NCBI GenBank assembly: GCA_025890175.1
Contig: JANPYM010000007.1
Span: 186,001-250,000 of the forward strand
Reading direction: 5' to 3'
DNA from: Ciborinia camelliae
Taxonomy: Eukaryota; Ascomycota; Leotiomycetes; Helotiales; Sclerotiniaceae
Length of the DNA: 64,000 nucleotides
Shown: one piece after another, positions 1 to 13,238 of the stretch
Numbering within the stretch: the first letter of the stretch is position 1
Layout: the number at the start of each line of letters is the position of its first letter
Position numbers and translations under genes: made by a program
Notes under the pieces: generated by a model
The model's database searches: none
What the model was told of the DNA's origin: nothing
Seen by the model: only the letters and a program-made list of their open reading frames with translations

Positions 1-950
1 TTCGAATCTGTCCTAGCTGAAATTCTCGAGGATTTTCAGTTTGTGCCTGTGGTACCGGCTTCGATACTACCCGTGATGCTGGAACAGGATTTGTGACAGC
101 TTGTGATGAATGATTGTGAATCATATTTTGACCTGTTTGTGTACCTTCCGATATCGAAACCTGAGAAACCTCGGGCACTGTTTTGTTTGCCGTGGCACGG
201 CTAGGAAGTTTCGTCGGGTCATGGATGAATGAACAGCTGTCACCAGCTCGACAATTCCCTAAGACTCCAACATCAGTACCCTATCATCTCATCATGAATT
301 GCTCTTCCTGTCCTTTCACATGTGTTTCCAATATCACGTGGTGTAACCCAAGATCTACCCAATCATCGTAATACCAACGCCTCGTGACAAGCGCCACGGT
401 TCAACAAATTACCCCCAACCAAGTTCATCTCCATACCATTCACATCCCGCGCGCCCATCACCGATACACGGTGAATCACGGGATCTCCGCCATGACTGCA
501 CAACATGCAACTTTGCATTACACATTACATATGCGAGACAATGCCCTCCACTTCTTTCCCCAACTTCCGGCCGACCAATGAAAATATTCGAGAAGAATTG
601 ATTTGGAATAAAAAAAGAGGAATTTACCTGCTCGACTGAAATAACGACATATCCTTGTTTTCAGCGGCTGTTGGGAAGGAATTTCAGGAACTTGTGAGGC
701 GAAATCATGTTCGTTGGTAATATCTGCCAACGCATCAGTCAATCGAAGCAAGCAGATGACCCTAGAAGAAAGCCATCATATGCACTACAACCGGGCTTTA
801 TGGTAGATGCATAAGGGGAAGAATCGAAGATAGGGAAAATTGAAGGCGGTGAGTATGTCAATGTAGAGCTTCTGACCTGTTGATGTTGGAAGATTGGATG
901 TCATGATATCTTGAGGATTGAGTTGGTGTTGGTATTGATGAGCTGGGCAT
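1..950 (-). CDS. CCCH zinc-finger protein, 5' part (3' end beyond window)
   Basis: Spliced model: exons 950-877, 761-628 and 258-1, running off the left edge. The start is the ATG at 950, opening MPSSSIPTPTQSS. Intron 1 (876-762) and intron 2 (627-259) have GT/AG ends and keep phase. Joining exons 2 and 3 across the second intron creates an exact C-x8-C-x5-C-x3-H finger (CRYFSRAGNC, then RAGDSC, then SFIH) at about residues 62-80. This supports the 369 bp intron, which is long for this window. Downstream of the finger the visible protein is low-complexity, rich in Ser, Thr, Gln and Pro. CCCH fingers usually bind RNA and occur in RNA-processing factors, helicases and some ubiquitin ligases; nothing visible decides which type this is. 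The finger is seen directly; function is family inference. Confidence 0.7.
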
Positions 951-2785
951 GAGAGGTTTCGGAGGGTTGTCACGAATAGGTAAAGAGTGATGTTGGAAAA
1001 GACGGTATGAGATGTCGATCTAGATAATCAAATACGACTTTTTCAGATGATGCTTCTCAGTACAGTAAGATTTTCGTCCACAAGGTAGATGGTAAGAAAA
1101 CAAATTGCAGATGATATGTTTTTGGGGTTTTTGGGTTTTTTTGTTATGAGTTGTTGATGTTCTTGTCGTTTTTGACGTTTTTGATATTGTATCACGGACC
1201 AGCCGGAAGTTTGAAGATTTGATGCCGAGTGGCCATGAACATGATTATGTAAGCTGGTTAAGTGAAAGATGAGTCGAAATCAGCCATTTTGATCTCTCTC
1301 TCTCTGACTTGGTGTGTTATGTAACCATGACTCCAACATACGTAGGGATGCTTCGAATTTGAGTCATTCTTTCTTCACCGAGAAGATGAATTTACAAATA
1401 TTAGTCATCTTGATATTATTTCTTTTTATTTTATATTATACTATTTTATATTATTTTTATTCTTATTTTTATTTTTATTGTGGAATATATCTGCTGTAAG
1501 GTTGATACCCTCCCTCCACTGGGCACTGGGCATTGAGGAGGGGGAACCAACAACATAGAGCCGATGTCATCACTCCCCAACCCAACATACATACCAAAAT
1601 ACAGTAAGAGGATGATTGATACCAGTAAACAATAAACAATAACCAATCCTTGAAGATTTCCTCGATATCTAGGTATTCAATTTCATCCCAATTCATTTGT
1701 CAGCATACGACGAGATTAAAAGAAGCAAACATATCCAGCTGGAGGATATCAATATTAATATAATCTCCCGGTTGGTATATCTAGGTAGGTATCAATATGC
1801 TGACCATCGAGATCTTCAATTTCCTCGGCCTCCTTTTACCGGTACAGGAGGAAGTTGGAACCTTCACATGCTAGGCACATACCTACCTCCAGCTATCAAC
1901 AGAAAAACAATCCCGATATGATATGATATTCAAATCACGATTCTCTTCCCATTCCTTTCATTTCATCATCTGTCTCATCATCTGTGAAGATTGGGAGTTG
2001 GGCAGGGTTAAACACTATTCATCACCTCCTAAGTATCTAGTAGGTAGGTACCTAGGTATGTATCTCCATCAGTGCAGACACGAGCACGAGCACGAGTTAC
2101 AAGCCATCTCATCTTGTCACGTACCTCACCTCACTACACTACACCACTAGGTAAGTCCTCATTATACCTAGCTTTCTACTTGGTGGCGCGAATGTATTGA
2201 GGTTAGGTATAGTACCTACCTACCTATTTTTATTATTAGCACTCGATGCTACAATATAATGTAATCAATATAATGTACGGAGCATAATTGATTGATTGAT
2301 TAATCTCCCGTTCCTTTCCATTTCATTTCCATTCCATTTCTTTCCATTCCATTACTCCAGAAGCAAAAAATAAATACGATACAAAAGTTGCAAAACGATG
2401 AAGCCTTTCAATACCAAAATATATAGGTACTCATACTCGTATTGTATTGTATATCTAATCTAGGTAAACTTGTAAACTTGTAAACTTTCTCTTTCTTTGC
2501 CAATCTGCAATCTATTCCAATCCATTCAAATGAAAACTCCCAGTTTCAAAGTCTGGAATTTGGGACATGGATTTGGTTGTGGTTGTGGTTGCGCTGGCGT
2601 CCTGGTCTGTTTTTCTTTTAGCTTGTTTGTTTGTTTGTTTGTTGGTTGATGGAATGGGATGGGATGGATTCAATCGATGGGCTGAGAAATTGGAATTGAA
2701 ATCAACTGTCTAATTAATCTAATGCTATATCATATCATATCATCATATCGCTACATTTCTTTACCTGTTCTTATATATATCCCCC

Positions 2786-2935
2786 CTCTCTCTCTTCCTC
2801 TCTTTCTCTTCCTCTCTTTCTCTTCCTCTCTTTCTCTTCCTCTCTTTCTCTTCCTCTCTTTCTCTTCCTCTCTTTCTCTTCCTCTCTTTCTCTTCCTCTC
2901 TTTCTCTTTCTCTTTTTCTCTTCCTCTCTTTATTT
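2786..2935. repeat. 14-bp pyrimidine minisatellite
   Basis: About nine tandem copies of CCTCTCTTTCTCTT, nearly perfect and then degenerating at the right edge. It is a strand-asymmetric polypyrimidine tract. Confidence 0.9.
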
Positions 2936-3430
2936 CCCTTTCAACCCAAGCAAATAAGCGAAAAGACGAAAACCCCTCATGATTTATAAATATAATTACC
3001 TACCTACATATATATACATCAGCCTTTCAATAACCCCAACCGTATTCTTATCACCAGATCTATTTTTTCATAGGTAGTGAATTATGAATATAACAAACCT
3101 TGGTCACGGAATAATTCAGGAGGATTTAATATTTCATTTCATTTTATTCATGATTCATATTTGAGGATTGATCATTCTTCAGAGTATAGGTACATATATC
3201 TCTCTCTCCTCGAAACATCATATCATATCATAGGTATATATATCATCTTGTTGTTATTTTCTTGATCAGCTATCTATTATATTATAATAGACAGGCAAAG
3301 CACATTATTGGATATATATGTATATATGTATACAGTGAAAATACAGAATATAAGCACAGCAGTGGTGTATATCCGATTGATTGATCGATCGATAAATAAA
3401 TATCCATTTCGATTATAAAGCATCGATTTA

Positions 3431-3727
3431 TATTCATTCATTCATTTATTCATTTATTCATTTATTTATTTATTTATTCATTTATTCATTTATTCATTTA
3501 TTTATTTATTCATTTATTCATTTATTCATTTATTCATTTATTTATTTATTCATTTATTCATTTATTCATTTATTCATTTATTTATTTATTCATTTATTCA
3601 TTTATTTATTTATTTATTTATTCATTTATTCATTTATTCATTTATTCATTTATTCATTTATTCATTTATTCATTTATTTATTTATTCATTTATTCATTTA
3701 TTTATTTATTCATTTATTCATTTATTA
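3431..3727. repeat. ATTCATTT/ATTTATTT interspersed microsatellite
   Basis: About 300 bp of ATTCATTT units mixed with ATTTATTT, with no interruption. The two tetramer variants ATTC and ATTT alternate in higher-order blocks. Confidence 0.9.
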
Positions 3728-3930
3728 TTAATCGTATATTCTGAAATAATCAATAATACAATAAAAAAAAAATATTGGAGTAAAATATAATATATTGATT
3801 TGATTAAAAAATATATATTTGGTAGTAGCCCAACTGCCTTTATATACTACTCCCCTATACCCTATACGGTATAACTTACCACGTGATCCTTGATCATATA
3901 ACCGGAAATTATATAACCTAATTCCTCAAT

Positions 3931-4216
<286 letters not shown>

Positions 4217-6363
4217 TCATTTATAGCAGCGATTAAACCCAATATACACAAATCCGCATAAGAAAGAATAAGAAGAAGAAAAAGAGAAAGAAATACGAGA
4301 CGGAAATCTCAACTGCAAGTAAAATAAGTATCTCTTCCTCCCTCCCGACATGAAAGTTCCCGGAATCCATCGGATGGGTGGGTGGGTGAGTGGGTTGGTG
4401 GATGGATTGGAAATTTGAGGTCACTGTGTCGAGTTGAGCCTCAGATAGTCGATTACTACTAGAAATTCATAAATAGGTATTTACAATAAATACCTACTAT
4501 ACTTTTTATTTTATTTTATTTTATTTTATTCTTCTGATTTCTCCATCCCGCTCCCGCGCTGTATGTATACATACATACCTACGGTCCATCAAGTTGATGA
4601 AGGATCAGTACGTATTCTTGCGCTCTGTAGGTAGTTTCCCTGGTTCCTATAGTATTAGTATATGACCGGATGATCTCATCTCCTCTTATCTCATCTCTGA
4701 AAAATCGAATCGAATCGAATCGATCTACCACATTAATATATATATAAATATATATATATATATATCTAGAAAAATCCCATTGCGAAATCACACTTGTAGT
4801 GATAGCTACCTCCTCGATTATCTACCCGTATCCCATGAATTATTTATATATTCAGAGAAGCATTCTTTAATGGGGGATGGTCTCGGCTATTTATTCTATT
4901 AAAAAAGAAAGGAAGGCGGCTACAATATAGTATAGCTACTATACTTCTCACGAGAAACTTTCTGCACAGCTTTTTATTTAATATTTATTCGATAGTCCTG
5001 GTCTTTCGAAAAACGATATTATGGGGTTTTGATGTAAATATCTTGAGTTCTATAATAGATGTCATCACACATCGAAGAGATCAGAAATTAAAGCAAATCT
5101 TGTTTTCAGCTTGGTTTATGAAGTGTTTATCTTTCATCATCAAGTCATCAAGTCATGTCTGTATCATGTCGGATATTTATTATTCCATCGTGGTACCTTT
5201 TCGTGAATGGGGAATAGGTTATTCATTGTTGATATAAAATAGTTCTACATACACTAGGTCGATACAGAAAAATAATAAGTTCAATATTTATATAACCCAA
5301 AACTTGGTCATCACTCACTCCTATGATCCAAATCCTACGAAATCTACAAGAGTGGCATAGTTGCATAGTCAAATCTCTCACCCGCATCAAGAACCGAACC
5401 TTTATGCCTCGGAATTGTATTGTACGAGTATTCTAGATGATTATTCAACGACCCAATACCAATACCAGATCCCATACTCGTATCATCGCGGACGGTCAAA
5501 TAATATAGGATCAGATAGCTATCGGTCGATGGATTTCCAGGAAATCTATAAAATCATTTTCGTCATCTTGCCATGGAATAGCTATCGATTCATAGTGATG
5601 ACAATAACACTAGTCATGGCGGTTCGGTATTCAAGGCGATACCATCAACCTTCCATTGTATTCTCTCAACTTCAAGTCTGATTCTCTTCTCTGAAGATTA
5701 TTTTCATTAACATGCCTGAGATCCTGCAGAATATAACTGCTAAATCATGTATCTGGAATACAGTATTTAGGGAACGGACATTCTAATTGCTTTGCGTGAC
5801 TGCATGTGAAAGCTTCAAAAAGCATTTCTATGTACGGAAGAGATTTGGTATTTCTTTTCTTTTTTCCTAAATGGAGACGCGGCTTGGTGATTTTGGGTAG
5901 AAATCTGGTGAAGTGAGAAAGAGATCTTACATTCTCATATCTCCTGTCTTTTAAGCACTTAACTCATCACTGAGGAGGGCGAGCGAAGAGAATTCGAGAT
6001 CAAATCATGGAATATACTCCATGACAAATGTTGCGGAATAGGAAATCCTTGGAACTCATCATAAACAATATTATCCTATCCATCTGAAGCCGATGACGAA
6101 GAATCGACAAATAAAGTAATTAAGAGATATCATTCATTCTTCTACCGATCAGGTACAAAATGAATGGATCAAGTTAGGTAGTCAGTCACGAACGCCACAA
6201 AAGATAAAAAACAACACCGAAATCCCCAAAATCGAAAATCCCAACCCTTTTATAAAAGCCTTCATTATTATTAGAAGAAAAAAACTCTCCTTTCTATCCA
6301 AACATATTCCGAATTAAAGAAACTCAGCTATCTCTACAATCTGATCCTCTGCACCTCCACGCA

Positions 6364-6633
6364 TTACGATGTAATGCGATGCGATGCGATGCTTCGAGAT
6401 ACCGAGAGCTCCAAGTAGGTGCAAAGAGATGGACGATTAGTAAGTATGATGGAAAAATCAAACGTGTTCCCAGAATCGGGGATCAATGGAGCGATTTCTG
6501 GATATGAAATGAAAGTGTCACGGTTCATGGTCTTGATACCCTGAAAGCCAGCACTTCCAGATACCTTGGAAGTCGAAACTAAGGCTGATGAGAAGGAATA
6601 TTTTAAGTTTTTATTAACCACTTGGCTGGACAT
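6364..6633 (-). CDS. doubtful small ORF (89 aa)
   Basis: An uninterrupted frame with a true ATG at 6633 encodes 89 residues of fairly balanced composition. No domain, signal peptide or membrane segment is recognisable. It sits alone in AT-rich DNA. It could be a small species-specific gene, an exon, or chance; chance cannot be excluded. Confidence 0.15.
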   Translation of the reverse strand: MSSQVVNKNLKYSFSSALVSTSKVSGSAGFQGIKTMNRDTFISYPEIAPLIPDSGNTFDFSIILTNRPSLCTYLELSVSRSIASHRITS

Positions 6634-8407
6634 CCATGTCTTGGGGAAATGATGGCAGGATTGATGCTATTAATCGTGGATGAGTGTAATCACGTAGATG
6701 ATGAAATTCTTCTATTTGTGGAAAGAACCATTTGTTATTTTCTTTTTCTGGCTATTTATTTCCTTAGAAGGTTTTATTTTAATTATAAATTAATATTAAT
6801 ATAAAATTTGTAAATATGTTAATATTTGATTAAAATTTCGAATAAATCAATCGAGTGAAAATCTTAACTTCCCTTCAATATTATATATTCCATTTAGAAT
6901 ATTTCTTGGATTCTATATATATATATATATCCTTTTCACACAAGCACACCATCACCATCACCATCATCATCATCAACACTATCTCCCATACCACCAAACC
7001 ACCAAACCATCAAACCACCAAACTTTCTTAAAAGTAAAAAGTCTATCCCAATAAATACATCATACATACAAATAACAAAATCAGCGGAACCGTAGGGAAC
7101 TATAAAAAAATCCTACTTTCTTCAAAGTAATTCTATCTATCGACATCCGAATCCAGATTCACAAATCTCTGTTCTGTTTAAATTACTACTAATATTTGGT
7201 TATTGGTAGGGAGAACTTGTATTTTATATTGTAATGTCTTTTCTGGAGTTGTGGTATGATGTGTTGTGGTGTGATGTGATGTGTTGGTTATGTTATTTTG
7301 TTATTTTGTTATGTTATGTTGGGTTTGTTATATCAAGTTGTATCATGTCACGATATTATATAAATAATCCAATTCAATTCAATCTAATGAAGAAATAACC
7401 CCTTTAAAACAAGCACAGAAACCAAAGACTTTAACTAATCTATTTACTACTCACCATACACTATTTAAATTTAAATTTAAATTTCAAAATATTTCAAAAC
7501 TATCCCTATTGAATAAATTATGTGCCTACGGGCGCTACCGCGCTAGCGGGCTTATATAGTTGATCTATAGTATAGTTTTTTAGAGCTTCGAGTTAAATAC
7601 ACTATATACTATAGTATATTTATTCTCCATCGCCCATGGTGATTCCAACAATTAGAAAATAATACTATATCAACTCATTATCCCCCCAAAATATATATTT
7701 AACTCAATTTATACCACTCCTACACTCCCTTCTCCATCTCTATTATATAAACATATAAACACATTTCTGAATCTCCTATATCCCATTCAACTTACCATTC
7801 CCTTAATATATTTATTAAATCTAATCTAAACAATATCAATACCTTATTTCTCTCAATTACAAATCCCTATCCCCATACAACAAAAACAAACACCTACATT
7901 CCCTCCAACTCACCATCTCCTCAGAATATTCATATTTCCCTCCCCATCTTCATTCTTATACCACCCTCTCCTCATCACATAAAAACAAACACCTCCATGT
8001 CATTTAACTCATCATCCCCTTCAACTCATCATCTTCTTAGAGTATTCATATTTCCCTCTTTATCTTCATTCTTATACCACTCTCTCCCTATACTACCCTC
8101 TCCTCGTCACACAAAAGCAAACACCTACATCCCCTACATACCATTCAACTCATTATCCCCTTATCCCCTATATACCCTCCAACTCATCATCCCCTCCAAC
8201 TCCCCTCCCCATCCCTATTCCCACACTCTTACACATCCCTCTCCTTCATTCGAAATTCTTTCCCCCCCATCTCCTTTTATTTTATACTATTCTCTTTTCT
8301 ATCTTATATTTTCAAATCCTAATATCCTTATCTCCCCCTATCCTCCCATCTCATATCCTCCCCTCCCATTCCCCTCTCATATCCCCCTTCCTTCCCTTCC
8401 TCTCATC
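6634..8407. other. AT-rich and pyrimidine-rich spacer up to the assembly gap
   Basis: No gene seen. From about 7700 the + strand becomes very poor in G and rich in CCCTCTCC/CATCTCC-like motifs. The long open frame here results from that compositional bias and from the following N run, not from coding. Confidence 0.6.
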
Positions 8408-8987
8408 NNNNNNNNNNNNNNNNNNNNNNNNNNNNNNNNNNNNNNNNNNNNNNNNNNNNNNNNNNNNNNNNNNNNNNNNNNNNNNNNNNNNNNNNNNNNN
8501 NNNNNNNNNNNNNNNNNNNNNNNNNNNNNNNNNNNNNNNNNNNNNNNNNNNNNNNNNNNNNNNNNNNNNNNNNNNNNNNNNNNNNNNNNNNNNNNNNNNN
8601 NNNNNNNNNNNNNNNNNNNNNNNNNNNNNNNNNNNNNNNNNNNNNNNNNNNNNNNNNNNNNNNNNNNNNNNNNNNNNNNNNNNNNNNNNNNNNNNNNNNN
8701 NNNNNNNNNNNNNNNNNNNNNNNNNNNNNNNNNNNNNNNNNNNNNNNNNNNNNNNNNNNNNNNNNNNNNNNNNNNNNNNNNNNNNNNNNNNNNNNNNNNN
8801 NNNNNNNNNNNNNNNNNNNNNNNNNNNNNNNNNNNNNNNNNNNNNNNNNNNNNNNNNNNNNNNNNNNNNNNNNNNNNNNNNNNNNNNNNNNNNNNNNNNN
8901 NNNNNNNNNNNNNNNNNNNNNNNNNNNNNNNNNNNNNNNNNNNNNNNNNNNNNNNNNNNNNNNNNNNNNNNNNNNNNNNNNNNNNNN
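8408..8987. other. assembly gap (580 N)
   Basis: Run of 580 unknown bases. It removes the 3' end of the adjoining 2EXR gene. Confidence 1.
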
Positions 8988-9862
8988 TATCAACCCAAAC
9001 CATGCCCAAAGCGACCCCAAACCGGCCGATCACAAGCACAACTCCCCACATAACGAATCCACGGGAGCCCACCCCAAACGGCCGTCATCTCAACAATCCA
9101 CTTCCCCGTAACCAAGTTTACAAATTTCTCCACATAGTATTCCTTCGGATATCTCGACCTCGCAAGCGAGGTGCGAGCCTCGTTGCCATGGATGCAGGTA
9201 TGGAGATGCGGGACCAGTACGATGATTTCCTTCAGCGCCGGGTAGTTCAGCAGCGCCGGCTTGGGCCCCGTGGCGTAGTTGATCGACGCGAAGTATTCGT
9301 TTGGGACCGCGACGCGCTGGATGAGCGCCTTGTCGCGAAACGAAGCGAGCGTGGGGCCTTGGCGGTTGCCGAAGAGGGACAGGTATTCTTGCTTCGAGCC
9401 CAGGTGGAGGATGTCGATTTCCGGATTGAAGTATGCGAATTTGACGGGCGCGGGACGGGCGAGATTGAGTCGGGGTAGGGGTTGTCTCAAGAGCGTATAC
9501 GACTTGAGGGTTTCTCGGCGGAATGCGCGATCGAGAGTCAAAGTAATTGGAGGTTCGGATCGCGTACGACCTTGGCCATGAGTTTGGGCGTGTGCTCGCG
9601 AGTTGGCATTTGCTTCTACATCTGTTTGAGAATCTCTAGGACCACGATTTGCAAGACTGGGGTCTAGATTGACGAGGTGTGCAAGGCGGAGGTCAAACAT
9701 TCTTTGATCGGGTAACATCGATTTGCGAACCATCAAGACAAGTTCAGCAGGGAGACCTGCGACCTTTCTCGTGGGCTTCTTGCTCCTTGTTCTGTGTTGT
9801 TGAGGGGCAGTTTTGCCGGAGGACAACTTGGAAGACAATTGAGTTTGCTTATTGGCACTCAT
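8988..9862 (-). CDS. 2EXR domain protein, 3' end lost in gap
   Basis: The ATG at 9862 opens MSANKQTQLSSK; 291 codons are visible without an intron before the N gap. After a basic, low-complexity N-terminus (residues 1-35) comes AGLPAELVLMVRKSMLPDQR, the diverged start of a 2EXR-type F-box-like motif (usually LPxELRxxIW). Further on are ITLTLDRAFRRETL and FAYFNPEIDILHL, the characteristic second half of that fungal family. 2EXR proteins are abundant in filamentous ascomycetes and mostly uncharacterised. The gene has a higher GC content than its surroundings. Two short tandem duplications lie directly in its leader. The family call is moderately strong; the function is unknown. Confidence 0.75.
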
Positions 9863-9864
9863 TG

Positions 9865-9920
9865 TGACAAGATCGAATGCGATTGAATATAGTGACAAGA
9901 TCGAATGCGATTGAATATAG
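9865..9920. repeat. 28-bp perfect tandem duplication in 2EXR leader
   Basis: A 28-base unit beginning TGACAAGATCGAATGCG is present twice without mismatch (9865-9892 and 9893-9920), starting 2 bp upstream of the ATG. Confidence 0.95.
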
Positions 9921-9974
9921 TTAATGAAGATCGACGTTGCAAGCAAACGAATGAGCTGCAAACACAAGGAGGAT

Positions 9975-10026
9975 ATGCGTAGCAACGAGAATAGTAGTAT
10001 ATGCGTAGCAACGAGAATAGTAGTAT
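9975..10026. repeat. 26-bp perfect tandem duplication upstream of 2EXR gene
   Basis: A 26-base unit beginning ATGCGTAGCAACGAGAA is present twice, head to tail (9975-10000 and 10001-10026). It is independent of the 28-bp duplication closer to the gene. Confidence 0.95.
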
Positions 10027-11195
10027 AGAAAAGAGGTAAGGTAGGTAGCAAGAGAAGTAAATCAGAACTCAAAAATTCGCAAGAATCGTACACTCGCGAA
10101 AACCAGCTTACGGCGATACCGACGCTATCTCTCGACCGTAAATCTTATTAAGATCTTCTCGCTTGACGCGACGAGGTTCCGTCCATCTCATTGGTATCGG
10201 AATTAGATACCACCGAGTGAATGAATGCATTGCGAATGTCAGTTGAAATTCACTTCGGCATGCCGCTATTATCGGGAGAGGTAGTGGTATCAACTGTCAT
10301 CCGATCAAGTGACCATGGCAACTATATTGCCATGGAGGTGGTGAGAGAGGGTCTAGTTTATGCTCATTGCGGAGCCCAATCTATACTGGCTTCAACCACG
10401 AGGTATGGCAGAAGAGGAAGAAGATATGGGAATTATATGGGAATCATATTGAGGAAGAGTAAAAGTCGGCGTGGAAGCAAATGAATATCAGTCATTAATC
10501 CGTCCAAATGAAATGAATTACCATCCCTCTTTCCCACTTACGCCTATATCCTCAAAACTTGTCTGCTCAAACAATTTGAACCCCTACTCACGACACGCGA
10601 CACAATGAAAGTCGCATTGTTGACCCGATTCCATCTCAAAGTTACCATAAGTATATGAATCTATCGCCTCATCTCACATATCAAGCCCCAACTAAAACAC
10701 TGCACGAAACATAACTGACGATGCCAACGCCATTGATTCTCTATCCACTAGCTGGTTTGACAAACCAAAACCTAGGCAAAAAGAAGCAATCACACCTTCC
10801 CTCATTTTCAACACTGCAGAAATTCCACCCGTTATTTTCCAGCATACCAATTCGATTAACTTATTTATTCAATTTTATCATCATCCACTTTGCTTGCTAA
10901 GAGTACATGCCGCGCCACCAATACTATAGTGACCCAAGCTTAATAAGAAAGGTCACCTCCGGCATGAATTGAGTACCCTGAAGCCCTTAACCATAAACTC
11001 CTGCTAACGGATACATGGAAATGGAAAACGCAACCATGATGAAAGCAGAAATAACACTTGAATATGCAGAGGCCTTTACATATGCACTATTCGTGCTTTT
11101 AAAAAGAAAAAAGTATGGACTGGAGAAGAAATAACAAGTGTGGTAGGCTGGAAGAGATGAGATTTTGAGTAGTCAGGTTGTGTGACATAGTAAGT
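10027..11195. other. intergenic, 2EXR promoter side and HP1 3' side
   Basis: No gene supported. The open frames at 10108-10293 and 10221-10484 overlap on opposite strands and have no recognisable product. Confidence 0.5.
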
Positions 11196-12325
11196 TTATG
11201 AATCCTCTTCAGTCTTTTTGAAAACCCTATGATGATGTTAGTAAGATATTGATGAGGGGGAAATGAGGAGGGGTTGTACAAATGTCTTTCATAGAAACTG
11301 AGCATCTATTTTCTTGTTAGCGTGGACTATTCATGTGGAAGATTATAGGCTCTACCTTTTGAGGGCAACGCTTGTATACTTGATGCAATGAATGTTGAGA
11401 CTTGGCTCCACCCTTCCATGTCAAGTAAACAATAACTTCCGCATTTGGTCCCTCCATGGCTTCGATAGTAACAACATCATCTTCCCAACTTCCACTTGGT
11501 GGTTTGAATTGAGCGTGCTCGAGGGATGGAGGTGGTGTGGATGAGGATGGGTGACCATTCTTTCTTGACTTCTTTCCATTGGTTTGAGGAGTACCAGCAC
11601 TAGCGCCCATGCTTGGTCGTCCACGCTTCTTTCCTTGCTTCTTTTCCGCGGCCTCCGCTGCCTCTGCTTTCTTCTCATTGAATTGATCCATGAGGTGTGC
11701 CTTACCACCGACACGTTTGAGATATGCGTTAAGAATGTCTTGGGCAGTTTCCCTAAGTATTCATGATTAGTCAATCTACATTTGGAAGAAACAAGTGTGA
11801 CTTACAGATTCTCCTCAGGCTCCCAAGTCAAATCCGACTTCTTGTCATAACCTTCCCACTTGACCTGGAACCTCAAGACGCCCTTTAAAGAATGTTAGAG
11901 ATGCTCATTCAATATGTGATGAACAAATTCACTTACTTCCTCATCAATAGCATGCTTCAAGATCTTTTCTACCACAAATCTACGCATCCGTTAATCATTG
12001 AATGCAAACACTCCATGAAAGTTGATGGCCTACTCATCCTCTCCTTGTTCCTCATCACCTTCTTCATCCGATTCAACCTGCAATTCTTCTTCAGGCTCCG
12101 ACTCATCATTTTTGGCTCCGCCCTTCACATCTTTCTTGTATTCTTGTTCGCTAGCATCGGAAACCGAACGCTCATCATCACTGATTTCTGCGAAAGGTCA
12201 GCGCGTGTCCAACCGATACGTTATACCAGTTCATCAGGTATCAGGTTTTGCGATGAAGTTCGAACAGGACTGAGCCTTCGAAACTCTGCGATCTTATATG
12301 TGCGACTTAACTTACGAGGAGGCAT
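11196..12325 (-). CDS. HP1: heterochromatin protein 1 (chromo + chromoshadow)
   Basis: Seven exons give 245 aa: 12325-12316, 12187-12034, 11979-11937, 11882-11806, 11752-11356, 11305-11280 and 11226-11196. All introns are GT-AG and in phase. An acidic N-terminus precedes the chromodomain (about 55-107; FVVEKILKH, VKWEGY, LTWEPEENL). A basic hinge carries a GRPSMG AT-hook-like motif. The chromoshadow domain (about 165-243) ends CPQKMLSFYERHL. The family binds H3K9-methylated histone tails and dimerises through the shadow domain, nucleating heterochromatin and, in fungi, DNA methylation and silencing of secondary-metabolite genes. Cage positions correspond to F56, W78 and Y81, so the usual first Tyr is Phe. 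The first exon is only 10 nt and the last two are 26 and 31 nt, so automated models are likely to be wrong here. Confidence 0.93.
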
Positions 12326-13238
12326 TATGGCAGTGAGCTTCAAGTTTGCGCCAAAGAGATTGTGAATTGTTCCTGGTCGTTTGGTAACTCAATTATAATT
12401 GAGGATAGAAGAGAGATAAAAGATATCACTTCTGGATATCTCAAAATAGATGTGACGTTTTCCCAAGATGCTCTATAGTGATGTGCAAATGACAGTATGA
12501 GAGGTGATAATGGGATGGGATGGGAAAGAAGAAGATAACCGTGGAGAGAGTTCGCGATCAAGCAAGGCTGACTCTCCGACTGAATTTCCGACGCGACTCG
12601 CTAATAAGTCAACAGGCTAGAGGCAATGATAAAAGGAAATTATCACGTGTGGGTTGATATCGGATTAACCTCGGACATGTATAGGATGGTCTGTGTTAGA
12701 CATTGACAAAAATGTAATGGAAGAGAAAAGAGAGAACAATGTCCAGTATCTTCCTTATTCTATCTCATTCTATCCCATTCTATCTAAAGGTCATCCTGAT
12801 CCTATAAGTCTTGTTAAAATTCGAACTTTTCAATATCCTTATTCAACCTAAACTTAAAACCAAAGCCGTATTACCATAATGATGCCGTATTACCATAACC
12901 ATTCGATTTCTTCTCACTCCCCAAACCCAAAGGTAAATAATATATCTGCCAGTGAGAAAATCTCATTTAGTTAGAGCGTCATCACTTGAAAATTAGAGAA
13001 ATCGGTACTGAAAGACAGTTGTGGAGGGAAAAAATCAGAGCCTTTAGCGACTAGAAAAGGGGAGGCGGGGAGTTTAGATCGGGAATATTAGAATGGGTAC
13101 ATGTGATTGATTACTACCTAGGTATCCATTGACTATTTTACTTATACAAGAGAAAATATCAACAAGTAAACTACAAATATCTAGGACAGGGAGTTCATCT
13201 TATATAAGACCTCTCAGATACCCTATGAATTTTAATAT
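12326..13238. other. intergenic, HP1 upstream region
   Basis: Upstream region of HP1 and 3' flank of the DUF6604 gene. No coding sequence or RNA gene recognised. Confidence 0.5.

Noticed and set aside
7997..9478. Long open frame on the + strand across the N gap
   Set aside because: It exists only because N codons contain no stops and because the flanking sequence is C/T-biased. The right part is antisense to the 2EXR gene.
10221..10484. 87-codon frame upstream of the 2EXR gene
   Set aside because: No motif, Arg/Gly-rich end from simple sequence, and a competing frame on the opposite strand.
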